From contig NZ_AHCB03000012.1 in NCBI RefSeq assembly GCF_000238335.3, positions 248,001-312,000 of the forward strand: DNA of 64,000 nucleotides, read 5' to 3'. The translations under genes and the position numbers were made by a program. Positions 54,073-62,852 of the stretch are shown here, piece by piece. The stretch comes from Pseudoalteromonas marina. Its GTDB lineage: Bacteria; Pseudomonadota; Gammaproteobacteria; Enterobacterales; Alteromonadaceae. The notes under the pieces are model-generated. The model was not told where the DNA came from and did not search any database. It saw only the letters and a program-made list of their open reading frames with translations. Positions within the stretch are counted from its first letter, which is position 1, and each line of letters begins with the position of its first letter.

Positions 54073-55359
54073 CTATTCTTTTAACGTTTGTGTATACAGT
54101 ACAAGTGCGCTGTACATTACGCTGAGTGCTTTTGTTACATCCTCATCAATAACAGCTTCTGCTGGGTGATGGCTTATGCCGCCAGGGCTGCGTATAAATA
54201 GCATGCCAACGGGGCAAATTGGAGCGATTGCCATTGCATCGTGCCCTGCACCAGAGGCAAGTGAAGGCGATGCTTGGTTGTTGAGTTTACATGCGCTTGA
54301 AAACAAATGTTGAATAGTGGTGTCGCATGCAACGGCACCGGCTGCATGCGTCCATTGCCAATCAAGCGTTAAATCACGGCTAGTTGCAATTTGCTCCGCG
54401 CGAGTATGTATTGCATTAAGTAATACTGCTAGGTCGTCATCGTTTTGAGCACGCGCATCTAGGCTTATAGTCGTTTTACCGGCAATAACGTTTGTTGCGC
54501 CGGGGCGCGATTGTATTTGTCCTACGGTGGCAACTTCGCCATTTTTAGCATTGTTTGCTAGTTTTTCAATTTCGGTTACTAATTCAGCGCAGCCTGCTAG
54601 TGAATCCTGCCTCAAGTTCATTGGAGTTGTACCCGCGTGGCCGCTTTGACCTGTTAAAGTGATCATAGCGCGTTTGGCGCCAGCAATAGCGGTTACTACG
54701 CCTAGCGCCTGATTTACCGATTCAAGCACAGGGCCTTGCTCTATGTGGGTTTCCCAGTAACCGAGTAACTCGTTTTTGTTGAGCGCAGCTTTTGCGTAAT
54801 CATCTGGGTTTAAACCAAAATCCAGCATGGCTTGGCGCATAGTAATACCGTTTGTATCTTGTATATTTAACCACTGCGGGTCAAACTCGTTTGCCAGTGC
54901 TTTTGAGCCAATTAAAGTGGTGGCAAAGCGGGTGCCTTCTTCATCACAAAAACCCACAACATCTAAATGAAAGGGTAGATCTAGCTCTAATTCATATGCA
55001 ATGGCGGCTATTTCAATACCGAGTAACACCCCTAAAATGCCATCAAATGCGCCGGCATTGGGTACGGTGTCAAGGTGCGACCCTATAATTAAACGTTTAG
55101 CGTGTGGGTTTGATGATGCTAAGCGCCCCCATAAATTGCCTACTTCATCTTGCCACGATTGCATGCCTGCCTCAGCCATCCACTCGGCAGTAACGCTATT
55201 ACACTCTTTGTGCTCTTTAGATAAATACACACGGTGAATGCCGCCTTGCATTTGCGATAGGCTGCTAAGTGTTTTACAACGCGCTAAGGCGCGTGCAGCA
55301 AATTTATTAGCCAGCTCGCTGTTTAATAATGGCTCATGGAGTGGGCTTGCAATCGTCAT
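54073..55359 (-). CDS. allC: Allantoate amidohydrolase AllC (M20 family)
   Basis: AllC hydrolyses allantoate to ureidoglycine, ammonia and CO2. The 428-aa M20-type metalloenzyme has GSHLDTVPNAGAFDGILG (metal His/Asp, about 83-100), DEEGTRFATTLIGSKA (bridging Glu), TGQSGHAGTTPMNLRQDSL and SGAGHDAMAIAP (His ligand near 385). Related carbamoylases share this layout; the assignment to allantoate rests on the purine operon around it. It is the last gene of operon B, 15 bases after pucG. Confidence 0.85.
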   Translation of the reverse strand: MTIASPLHEPLLNSELANKFAARALARCKTLSSLSQMQGGIHRVYLSKEHKECNSVTAEWMAEAGMQSWQDEVGNLWGRLASSNPHAKRLIIGSHLDTVPNAGAFDGILGVLLGIEIAAIAYELELDLPFHLDVVGFCDEEGTRFATTLIGSKALANEFDPQWLNIQDTNGITMRQAMLDFGLNPDDYAKAALNKNELLGYWETHIEQGPVLESVNQALGVVTAIAGAKRAMITLTGQSGHAGTTPMNLRQDSLAGCAELVTEIEKLANNAKNGEVATVGQIQSRPGATNVIAGKTTISLDARAQNDDDLAVLLNAIHTRAEQIATSRDLTLDWQWTHAAGAVACDTTIQHLFSSACKLNNQASPSLASGAGHDAMAIAPICPVGMLFIRSPGGISHHPAEAVIDEDVTKALSVMYSALVLYTQTLKE

Positions 55360-55374
55360 GCTAAATCCTTTTTA

Positions 55375-56604
55375 TTATTTGTAATGGGAAAGGGCGGCAA
55401 TAGCGGCTTCGCCTTTAGGGCCTTTGTAACCGTTGGCATGCAGGCAGGCATCTAGGCTTGCTAATGTTTGTAATACGGCATCTTTACGGGCGTTGTAGCC
55501 CATGGTGCCAATACGCCAAATTTTGCCATGCAGCGGCCCAAACGAGGTGCCAATTTCAATACCAAAGTCGGTTAGCATTTGTTCGCGTACATGGTCGGCG
55601 TTAATTCCTTCGGGAATATACACACCCACTACGTTGTTCATTTTATGACTAACGTCGCCAAATACGTTTAAGCCCAGCGCTTGAATGCCTGTTAGCATGG
55701 CATCGCCGTGTAATTTGTGGCGTGCTACGCAGTTATCTACGCCTTCTTCAATGACTATGCGAGCACATTCTGATGCGCAGTACAGCATGCTGGTGGCTTC
55801 GGTGTGGTGGTTAAGGCGCTCCTCCCCCCAGTAATTCATGATCATGCCTAAATCAAAGTAGTTAGAGCGTACAAATGGCTCGGTGCCGTCGGTATGCTCT
55901 GCGGTGCGGATCCCCGCTTCTACTTTTTTGCGTTTTTGGATCCAATCGGCGCATTTATCGCTCAGTGTTAAAGGGGCAGAGCCAGACGGGCCACCTAAAC
56001 ATTTTTGCAAACCAACCGACAGTGCATCGAGTTTCCACTCATCGGCGGGTAAATCGTTACCCACAATTGAGGCGGTGGCATCGCAGTAAAATAATACATC
56101 GTGCTTTTGGCAAATATCACCAATGTGTTCAAGCGGCTGGTTCATGGTTGTTGAAGTATCGCCTTGCACCATGGCAAGTACATGGGGTTTTACATCAACA
56201 ATGGCTTTTTCTATTTGTTCGGGGGTAAATACTTCGCCCCAGGGTACGTCTATGGTGTGTACCTTTGCGCCTACGCGCTCGGCTATTTCAACAAGCAAGT
56301 GGCCAAAGCGGCCCATTATGGGCACCAGTACTTTATCGCCAGGGCGTAAAATAGAGCACAATACGGCTTCTATGCCTGCGCGTGATGTGCCGTCAACTAA
56401 CATGGTCCATTCGTTTTTGGTTTTAAATATTTCGCGATAGCGGGCCATGGTTTCATTCATAAAACCAGTCATTACTGGGTCGTATTGACCAATTAGCTGC
56501 GCCGACATAGCACGCAGTACGCGTGGATCTGCGTTAATTGGCCCAGGCCCCATGAGTAAACGCTGTGGCGGGTTTAAAGTTTGAATTTGCGTGTTGCTAA
56601 ACAT
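55375..56604 (-). CDS. pucG: (S)-Ureidoglycine-glyoxylate aminotransferase PucG
   Basis: PucG transfers the amino group of ureidoglycine to glyoxylate, giving oxalurate (N-carbamoyl-2-oxoglycine) and glycine. The 409-aa class V aminotransferase has LLMGPGPINADPRVL near the start, DGTSRAGIEAVL (about 71-82), YCDATASIVGNDLP, and the PLP lysine Lys201 in VGLQKCLGGPSG. Alanine/serine-glyoxylate aminotransferases share the fold; the operon context makes PucG the best reading. Confidence 0.87.
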   Translation of the reverse strand: MFSNTQIQTLNPPQRLLMGPGPINADPRVLRAMSAQLIGQYDPVMTGFMNETMARYREIFKTKNEWTMLVDGTSRAGIEAVLCSILRPGDKVLVPIMGRFGHLLVEIAERVGAKVHTIDVPWGEVFTPEQIEKAIVDVKPHVLAMVQGDTSTTMNQPLEHIGDICQKHDVLFYCDATASIVGNDLPADEWKLDALSVGLQKCLGGPSGSAPLTLSDKCADWIQKRKKVEAGIRTAEHTDGTEPFVRSNYFDLGMIMNYWGEERLNHHTEATSMLYCASECARIVIEEGVDNCVARHKLHGDAMLTGIQALGLNVFGDVSHKMNNVVGVYIPEGINADHVREQMLTDFGIEIGTSFGPLHGKIWRIGTMGYNARKDAVLQTLASLDACLHANGYKGPKGEAAIAALSHYK

Positions 56605-56607
56605 GTT

Positions 56608-57432
56608 TTAGGCTCCGATTGTCTGAATAAGCATGCGAATGCCCGTTATCATTAATACAACGGCAAAGGCGCGTTTTAATTGTTTTTGATCCAGCTTGCT
56701 ACCAATTTTTACGCCAATAGGCGCAAACAAAATAGTAAGTGGAATAATAAGTAAAAAGGCAGGGAGGTTAACTAACCCCCACGTACCTAGGGGAGCATCG
56801 GTTGGCGTTGTGCCAATACTTAATAAGGTAATTACGCCAGGTAGCGCAATCAATAAGCCAAATACAGCTGCTGTGCCTACGGCAACATGGGCACGTACGT
56901 TAAATGCACTAAGCATGGGCACGCCAATTGTGCCGCCGCCTATGCCTATCATGACCGATAAGCCACCAACAATACTTGCCATTATGCCTTGGCCAAATTT
57001 ACCTGGTAACTTACTTACAAGGGCAGGGGCGCCGGCTCTAAATAACATGTTAAGGCTAACTAAAATAGCAATACACGCAAACATAAGTACCAGTGCATTA
57101 CCACGTATTGAGTGCGCTAAGTAGCTGCCTACAACGGCCATTACTAAAATAAACGGCGCCCAGTATTTAATTAAAGCAAGGTCAATGTTTCCCTTTGCAT
57201 GGTGCGAGCGAATAGATGAAATAGACGTAGGCACTATGGTGGCAAGCGATGTCGCGGTGGCTATCATCATGGCCGACTCAGGGCTTACGCCAAAGCCTTG
57301 CAGCAAAAAGTACAGCACAGGCACGATAACAATACCGCCGCCTACGCCAAAAAGTCCTGCTAAAATTCCGGCAAAAATCCCAGTTGCTATTAAGGCCACA
57401 ATAATTGGCCATTGGTTTATTATTTCTGTCAT
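56608..57432 (-). CDS. TSUP (TauE/SafE) family membrane transporter
   Basis: The 274-aa protein has about eight membrane segments and the TSUP signature GLFGVGGGIVIVPVLYFLL (about 27-45), repeated in the second half as MIGIGGGTIGVPMLSAF. TSUP proteins move small organic or sulfur anions. Its place between the HpxW-like gene and pucG suggests transport of a purine-pathway anion such as oxalate or oxalurate; direction and substrate are not shown. Confidence 0.85.
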   Translation of the reverse strand: MTEIINQWPIIVALIATGIFAGILAGLFGVGGGIVIVPVLYFLLQGFGVSPESAMMIATATSLATIVPTSISSIRSHHAKGNIDLALIKYWAPFILVMAVVGSYLAHSIRGNALVLMFACIAILVSLNMLFRAGAPALVSKLPGKFGQGIMASIVGGLSVMIGIGGGTIGVPMLSAFNVRAHVAVGTAAVFGLLIALPGVITLLSIGTTPTDAPLGTWGLVNLPAFLLIIPLTILFAPIGVKIGSKLDQKQLKRAFAVVLMITGIRMLIQTIGA

Positions 57433-57443
57433 GTGTGTTCCTA

Positions 57444-59009
57444 CTACGTTGATGAAACAGTTGCACGGCCATCAGAGCGAGGATCCGTTGCAGCTTCAAG
57501 GGTTGTAGGTGTATCTAAAATAGCACCTGCGTGACCCATCATTTCGTTATTGTCCTCTACACTTACCCAGTCGTGGCCACGTTTATTTAATTCATTGTCT
57601 ATTTGGGCAGCGAGGCTGTGTTCTATTTTTAAATTTGTGCTGGTGTCGCCCCATGTGCGGCCCAGTAACCAGCGCGGATCGCTTACCGCTTGGTTAATTG
57701 ATTTATTTCGCCACGCGTATCCGGCAAATACAGCGGCTTGAGTTTGTGGTTGGCCTTCACCACCCATAGTGCCGTAGGCAAGGCGTCTGCCATCGTCAAA
57801 CTTAGCCATAGCCGGGTTAAGGGTATGTGCTGGGCGTTTATTTGGCGCTAGTGCATTGGTATCTTTAGTGTTTAAGCTAAAACTTAGCCCGCGGTTATTC
57901 CATACAAACCCGCCTTCACTCATGAGTATGCCGCTACCAAATTCCCAGTAAATACTTTGAATAAAGCTCACTAGTTGGCCGTTTTTATCGCGTGCTGCCA
58001 TCCAAACTGTATCGCCGGGCTGGGCATCAAACGGCCATTTTTTGGCGGTATTCATATCAATATTGTTGGCAAGCTCGGTTAAGCGCTCATCAGTTAATGC
58101 GTTTTTATAATCATCGCCAAGCGCTTTAGGGTCGGCCCAAAGCGTTGGGCGGTGCGTAAAGCTTTGCTTGGTGGCTTCTACAATTAAGTGGGTCCAATCG
58201 GCTTCGGTGTTAGCGGTGTGTTTTAGCTTATTAACGGTACCAATTATTTGTAGCGAATGTACGCCTTGAGTAGGTGCAGGTAAGTTGTAGCAATTAATAC
58301 CCGACAAATTAGCATTTAGCGGGCTTACTACATCGGCTTGCGTGTTGGCAATATCATTTGGGGTAATAATACTACCAGCTTTGGCTAAGTCGGCTGCAAA
58401 CGAGTCGGCAAGTTCGCCTTCATAAAATGCATTTAAGCCATGTTTAGCTAAATGCTCAAAGGTATCGGCAAGTTTTGGGTTTTTAAAATGTTGGCCTGCT
58501 TGTAACGGTTTGCCATTTGGGATGTATAGTGCTTTAAATGCATCATTTGTATTGGTAACCGTCGCGAGTTTTTCGCAGCCTGCTTGCAAGCTTTTGGTAA
58601 CAGTAAACCCTTCGCGGGCAAGTTTGATAGCTGGGGCTAAAATAGTACTTAGCGAAAGGGCTGCGTACTCATCTAATTCAAGGGCTTTTTGCCAGCCTTG
58701 AAGTGTAGCCGCTTGAGTCAATGCGCTTAAACCGCCACGCTCTGGTATTTGTTGCTCATTGCTGTAGGCGCTGATGTCGTTTGGTGCACGCCCGCATGCA
58801 TCAATTGCGGTGGGTGTGCTTTGGTTTGGGTTATCAATAAGCCAAAAGCTATCGCCACCAATCGAGTTCATATGTGGGTAAACCACGCTAATAGCAGCGG
58901 CGGCCGCAACCATTGCCTCAGTGGCTGTACCGCCTTGTTTTAGTATAAAGGTGCCTGCCTCGGTCGCTGAGAAGTGCGGGGCCGTAAAGGCAATGTTGTG
59001 TGCGTTCAT
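57444..59009 (-). CDS. Gamma-glutamyltransferase-family Ntn hydrolase, HpxW-like
   Basis: The 521-aa protein has the GGT-family N-terminal part (GTATEAMVAAAAAISVVYPH, about 30-50) and the small-subunit start at Thr334 in GDTVWMAARDKNGQLVSFIQ, the likely autocleavage and nucleophile residue, followed by SIYWEFGSGI. There is no signal peptide, unlike periplasmic GGT. The TVW context and VSFIQSIYWEFGSG resemble HpxW, an oxamate amidohydrolase of the same fold in Klebsiella purine catabolism. It overlaps the amidase gene by 4 bases. Oxamate as substrate is inferred. Confidence 0.78.
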   Translation of the reverse strand: MNAHNIAFTAPHFSATEAGTFILKQGGTATEAMVAAAAAISVVYPHMNSIGGDSFWLIDNPNQSTPTAIDACGRAPNDISAYSNEQQIPERGGLSALTQAATLQGWQKALELDEYAALSLSTILAPAIKLAREGFTVTKSLQAGCEKLATVTNTNDAFKALYIPNGKPLQAGQHFKNPKLADTFEHLAKHGLNAFYEGELADSFAADLAKAGSIITPNDIANTQADVVSPLNANLSGINCYNLPAPTQGVHSLQIIGTVNKLKHTANTEADWTHLIVEATKQSFTHRPTLWADPKALGDDYKNALTDERLTELANNIDMNTAKKWPFDAQPGDTVWMAARDKNGQLVSFIQSIYWEFGSGILMSEGGFVWNNRGLSFSLNTKDTNALAPNKRPAHTLNPAMAKFDDGRRLAYGTMGGEGQPQTQAAVFAGYAWRNKSINQAVSDPRWLLGRTWGDTSTNLKIEHSLAAQIDNELNKRGHDWVSVEDNNEMMGHAGAILDTPTTLEAATDPRSDGRATVSST

Positions 59010-60214
59010 GTGAGAGTTTCCTGTTTAAAATATGCAGCTAGTTGTGTTGCGCAGGCAAGTAAGCTTTTATCGTTATTGTGGCTCATCATGAGTGAAAACC
59101 CATATGGATGGCCATTTGCTAGATTAGCTATTGGTAAGTGAACTTGCGCCGAGCGGCTCAAGCCCGCAATAGCCGATAGCGTAATTATTTGCATGCGTAA
59201 GGCGCTTGTGTCGGCGCCCAATTTAGGTGCGGTTGTTGGGGTTGTTGGCAAAAATAAGCAGCTAGTTGAATTTAGGTTTTTAGCAATTAATGTTTGCCAT
59301 TGGATTTGAACGTTAAGTGCTTCTTTTTCTTCTTGGGCGGTTAGTGCCAATGCCATTTTAAAACGGGCCGCAATTGCCGGAGTAAACTGGGGAGGGGGCT
59401 CCGGCAACTGAAGCCAATCTTTGTGCGCTTTAGCAATAGCACGTCCTTGCAATATTCTAAAACTATCAGCGAGTTCGCTTAATAAGCTGATGTTAGGTAG
59501 TTCAAATTCTTTGTGGTGTTTAAAAAAAGGTTTGGTTTTTTTAAGCAGTTGTTTAAGTGGTGCTTGTAAAGCTGGGCTGACTAGCTCAAATAAGGGCTCA
59601 CAAATAACCAAGGTATTTACACTATTAATAGCTTGGTTTGGTAACAATACATTGCCTACTTTTTCTAATAGTTCTGCGCTTTGGGTAAGCCAACCAATGG
59701 TATCAAAAGGGGGAGCTAGCGGAATTAGGCCATCTTTTTCAATTACGTTATGGCTTGGCCTAATACCAAATAAACCGCAATAACTTGCGGGGATTCTAAT
59801 AGAGCCTCCGGTATCGGTGCCCAACCCGATGTCAGCTAAATTGCCGGCTACTGCGGCGGCCGATCCCATACTAGAACCACCGCATGCATGCCCTTTTATT
59901 TTGGGGTTTTGTGCTGCGCCATAGTGAGTATTATTACCTTCTAAGCTATAGGCAAGCTCGTCGGTATGGGTAAAACCTTTAAAAATACAGCCAGTATCCA
60001 TTAATTTGTTAACACTACTTGCTGTTTGCTGGGCAGGTTTTGCTGCTTTAAACCAGCTAGGGTTACCTGCGCTGTTGCGCTCGCCTTTAACTGCAAATAC
60101 ATCTTTTACGGCTAGGCGCATAGTGCTTAGTGTGCCCGTTTGACTTGATTGCCAATTACTGGGTCCATGGTCACAAAATATACCTGTGTTTTTAGTTTTT
60201 AATTGCGTGTTCAT
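59006..60214 (-). CDS. Amidase-signature hydrolase
   Basis: Amidase-signature enzymes use a Ser-cisSer-Lys triad; all parts are present: Lys in RLAVKDVFAVKGE, cis-Ser in GGSSMGSAAAVAG and nucleophile Ser in GLGTDTGGSIRIPASYCGLFGIRP (read as consecutive parts). The 402-aa length is short for the family (usually 450-500), with a reduced C-terminal half. ATG at 60214 is favoured by GGG about 8 bases upstream; an in-frame ATG at 60226 is possible. It is the first gene of operon B and is coupled to the HpxW-like gene, so oxalurate or a related ureide is a likely substrate, by inference. Confidence 0.82.
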   Translation of the reverse strand: MNTQLKTKNTGIFCDHGPSNWQSSQTGTLSTMRLAVKDVFAVKGERNSAGNPSWFKAAKPAQQTASSVNKLMDTGCIFKGFTHTDELAYSLEGNNTHYGAAQNPKIKGHACGGSSMGSAAAVAGNLADIGLGTDTGGSIRIPASYCGLFGIRPSHNVIEKDGLIPLAPPFDTIGWLTQSAELLEKVGNVLLPNQAINSVNTLVICEPLFELVSPALQAPLKQLLKKTKPFFKHHKEFELPNISLLSELADSFRILQGRAIAKAHKDWLQLPEPPPQFTPAIAARFKMALALTAQEEKEALNVQIQWQTLIAKNLNSTSCLFLPTTPTTAPKLGADTSALRMQIITLSAIAGLSRSAQVHLPIANLANGHPYGFSLMMSHNNDKSLLACATQLAAYFKQETLT

Positions 60215-60236
60215 TTTGTAACCCATCTACATAAAA

Positions 60237-60252
60237 CTGACCAAATGGTTAT
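60237..60252. promoter_or_regulatory. RutR/TetR-type operator proximal to operon B
   Basis: CTGACCAAATGGTTAT is an inverted repeat (TGACCA/TGGTTA) just upstream of the amidase start and close to the E. coli RutR site form TTGACCANNTGGTCAA. Confidence 0.7.
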
Positions 60253-60412
60253 TTACTAATTTTAAATTGAGTAAAAGAGAATAGTGTTGTTATTTTTTTA
60301 GCTCTCTACGTAATATCTTATTTTTATTAACTGAGCACTAATTGTACTTTGCATCGGTGGTTGTGGTTTTAGCGAACTTAATACAAGCAAAACAAATGCC
60401 AAAAGTAAATTC

Positions 60413-60428
60413 CTGTCCGATTGGTCAG
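60413..60428. promoter_or_regulatory. RutR/TetR-type operator distal to operon B
   Basis: CTGTCCGATTGGTCAG matches the shared motif with one mismatch in the left half-site. It lies about 200 bases before the amidase start and 110 bases past the RraA-like stop. Confidence 0.65.
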
Positions 60429-60540
60429 GTTTTTGGGCGTTGCAGAGAGGGATTTATAATTTTTAAGTTATAAAGTGGGTGTTTTTAACCGCAAAACAAA
60501 CCAACTTGGTGCATTGTTGCACCAAACTGGTTGTTATTAT

Positions 60541-61035
60541 TTACACGAATTTATTAAATAAGGGGGCTTTACTAATTATTAGGCCATTAACGTCGCCATA
60601 CAGCCAATCGTTTGGTGCTATTGCGGTACCCAGCATATTAATAACTTGGTCTTGATCGCCAAAACCGCGCTTAAGTGTGCTACGAGGGGTTGAACCAATC
60701 GCCATTACAGGTAAATCCATTGTTGCAAGTATTTCTATATCGCGGCAACAACCATTTATTACAACACCTTCCCAGCCATTTTGTAGCGCGCGTTCGGCCA
60801 TAATGTCGCCAATAAAAGCAAAACGTTTGCTAGCAAACCCATCAATTACTAACACTTTCCCTTTACCATCTTGATGAAGAACATCGGCGGCAAACGAGTT
60901 GTCTTCTGGGCAGGTTACCGTTACTGCTTGGCCACTAAAGGTGGTTTTTTTACCAAAGTGGCGCAAGCCACTATCTGCTACTTGAACCGAGTTGCGGTGA
61001 TCGTCGAATAGGTCGGGGGTTGTAAAGTTTTCCAT
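60541..61035 (-). CDS. RraA-like protein
   Basis: The 164-aa protein has the RraA fold pattern: TPDLFDDHRNSVQVADSGLR at the start, FSGQAVTVTCPEDNSF, GKVLVIDGFASKRFAFIGD, NGWEGVVINGCCRDIEIL and AIGSTPRSTLKRGFGD. Family members include RraA, an inhibitor of RNase E, and metal-dependent aldolase/decarboxylases acting on 2-oxo acids. The motif set GD-x3-A-E and N-G-x2-R-D needed by the enzymes is present. It follows the TetR gene by 3 bases, so it is probably in the same regulon. Confidence 0.85.
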   Translation of the reverse strand: MENFTTPDLFDDHRNSVQVADSGLRHFGKKTTFSGQAVTVTCPEDNSFAADVLHQDGKGKVLVIDGFASKRFAFIGDIMAERALQNGWEGVVINGCCRDIEILATMDLPVMAIGSTPRSTLKRGFGDQDQVINMLGTAIAPNDWLYGDVNGLIISKAPLFNKFV

Positions 61036-61038
61036 GTG

Positions 61039-61692
61039 TTAGGCCTCGTTTGGGGCGGGTATTTTTAAGCCAATACCTTTTAAAATTATGTGGGCAATTG
61101 ATTGTGTTATTTGTGCCACGTCGGTTTCGTCATATTCTAATTTATTCATAACTAGCAGTACTTCTGCTTGAAAGTCTGCGTAGTATTGTGTTGTTGACCA
61201 AATAGTAAATAAAAGGTGATGGGGATCCACTTGGTCTATTTTTTTTGCGTCCATCCAGGATTGAAACACATCAATTTTTTGTTTAACCCAAGGCCGTGTA
61301 TTTGTTCTAAAGTAGTTTTGTAAATAGGGGGCGCCACGCAAAATTTCATTGGCAAATAAACGAGATTGAAGAGGTTGGTTTACGGCAAGTATTACTTTAC
61401 TTTTTATGTAGTTATAAAGCACTGTTGCGGGGTCGTCTTCAGCGGTGACGTTATCAAGGCCTAAGTTCCAATTTGCTATTATTCTGTCTATTACCGCTTC
61501 GTAAAGGCCATCTTTGCTTTTAAAGTAATACAGTATGTTAGCTTTTGGAACGCTAGCCTCTTTTGCAACCATGCTCATGCTTGCGCCGTCATACCCATTA
61601 AGAGAAAATAATTGCTCGGCGGCATTTAATATGAGCAGTTGGTTTTTTTCCCGAGTGACTTCTTTTTTATTTGGTTTTATTTGTGTGGTCAT
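61039..61692 (-). CDS. RutR-type TetR-family regulator
   Basis: The 217-aa protein has a TetR helix-turn-helix (ILNAAEQLFSLNGYDGASMS, then MVAKEASVPKANILYYFKSK, residues about 20-60) and a C-terminal domain of the RutR type (FANEILRGAPYLQNYF and RPWVKQKIDVFQSWMDAKKI), which in E. coli RutR binds uracil/thymine. Here a purine intermediate is the likelier ligand. An operator-like site lies 44 bases upstream of its start. It is the most likely controller of operons A and B. Confidence 0.85.
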   Translation of the reverse strand: MTTQIKPNKKEVTREKNQLLILNAAEQLFSLNGYDGASMSMVAKEASVPKANILYYFKSKDGLYEAVIDRIIANWNLGLDNVTAEDDPATVLYNYIKSKVILAVNQPLQSRLFANEILRGAPYLQNYFRTNTRPWVKQKIDVFQSWMDAKKIDQVDPHHLLFTIWSTTQYYADFQAEVLLVMNKLEYDETDVAQITQSIAHIILKGIGLKIPAPNEA

Positions 61693-61735
61693 TATTGATT
61701 GTGCGTGTTTAACGTGTTGATTGATTGTAGCTTTA

Positions 61736-61751
61736 CTGACCGAAAGGTCAA
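61736..61751. promoter_or_regulatory. RutR/TetR-type operator upstream of the regulator gene
   Basis: CTGACCGAAAGGTCAA is a near-perfect inverted repeat (TTGACC/GGTCAA with a 4-base spacer, one end base differing), 44 bases before the TetR start. It suggests autoregulation. Confidence 0.75.
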
Positions 61752-61825
61752 TTACTAAAGTGGCTTTAAATTTAACAGCACGTAAATATGCTTAGGTATG
61801 CAGAGGTTAGATGGAGTTAGCAGGT

Positions 61826-61856
61826 GTGTGTTTAGCGTATAGGGAGCTAAACACAC
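61826..61856. other. Inverted repeat between alpha/beta hydrolase and regulator genes
   Basis: GTGTGTTTAGC (61826-61836) and GCTAAACACAC (61846-61856) form an 11-bp stem with a 9-base loop. No T-run follows on the minus strand, so it is not a clear Rho-independent terminator; it may be an operator or a transcript end. Confidence 0.45.
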
Positions 61857-61863
61857 CATGGTG

Positions 61864-62733
61864 TTAAATACTATGTTTGTTTAGCCAGTCTAGTGCTAAA
61901 GGCCATAAAGCGGCAGACCTTTTACTAAAAAACTTCATGTGGCCAATATCTTTCAGGTTATATTCACTGGGCGTTAAATGTAGCGTTTGTGCGTTAAGTT
62001 TTGGAAAAACAGAAAGCATATCAGCAACATTATCGTTATTTGCTATATCATCATCGCTGGCATTAATCCAAAGCGAAGGCATGGCTAGTTCATTATAAAA
62101 ATGTTGAAATACTGTATTGCCAAATGCTGATTTAACATACCCTTGTGCGTTACACCATTTTTGCCACTGTTGAGCTACGCCTTTAGGTAAAGGCTCGCCC
62201 ATACCAAACCATTGTGATTTAGTATGGCCAAATAGTGCATTACTCACCGGAATAACCCCATTCATAAAAAAGTGTGCTTTTACCTGATACGCTAAGCGCA
62301 TATTGGTTAACTTGCCCGACGAACACGCAAAGTTGAACAGTGAGCTGAGTTGAGTGGCATTGTGCATTAAACCTACTAGCTGCCCGCCGGCACTGTGACC
62401 TATCAAATGGTAGTGGGTATTCGGAAATGTTTTTTGAAGTTGTTCTAGCACTGCGGGCATATCCTGCTCGCCCCACGATTGCAAATTCGCTTTACTATTT
62501 TTAATGCTGCCTTTAAGTGATTGGCCTATCCCGCTGTTGTCAAACGTAATAACGGCAAATCCATTTTGCTGCAAGTAAGTAGCAAAGTTTGCATAAAACT
62601 GCTGCTTAATCCCCGTTGCAGGTGCAATCATTACTGCGCCTTTTATGGTGTCTTCTGGTTTAAATACATGCGCGCTTAATGTTTGCCTGTTATTGCAGGT
62701 AATAGTGATGTGATCAAAGTGTGGTGTGGCCAT
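61864..62733 (-). CDS. Alpha/beta hydrolase
   Basis: The 289-aa protein has the nucleophile elbow LIGHSAGGQLVGLM (Ser about 120), AVITFDNSGIGQSL and a C-terminal DIGHMKFFSKRSA with the likely catalytic His. The start at 62733 (MATPHFDHI) is chosen because residues from the earlier ATG (62763) do not resemble the family, but neither start has a strong ribosome site. No signal peptide. Substrate unknown. Confidence 0.78.
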   Translation of the reverse strand: MATPHFDHITITCNNRQTLSAHVFKPEDTIKGAVMIAPATGIKQQFYANFATYLQQNGFAVITFDNSGIGQSLKGSIKNSKANLQSWGEQDMPAVLEQLQKTFPNTHYHLIGHSAGGQLVGLMHNATQLSSLFNFACSSGKLTNMRLAYQVKAHFFMNGVIPVSNALFGHTKSQWFGMGEPLPKGVAQQWQKWCNAQGYVKSAFGNTVFQHFYNELAMPSLWINASDDDIANNDNVADMLSVFPKLNAQTLHLTPSEYNLKDIGHMKFFSKRSAALWPLALDWLNKHSI

Positions 62734-62852
62734 TAGAGTTATTATTTTCCATATAAAGTACACAGGTGAAAAGAATAGCTGGTTAGACCAGTAGAGGCAA
62801 TAATACTATTTTTCCCGTGTTCATGTCCTAATGGCAAAAAATCAAAAACAAG

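Larger units (their letters stand above)
60215..60540. other. Operon B regulatory region
   Basis: About 320 bases with no gene, upstream of the amidase. It carries two TetR-type sites (60237-60252 and 60413-60428) about 176 bases apart. Confidence 0.6.

Noticed and set aside
61826..61856. Inverted repeat as the Rho-independent terminator of the regulator or hydrolase gene
   Set aside because: The stem is good, but no T-run follows on the minus strand and both flanking genes read in that direction, so only an inverted repeat is reported.
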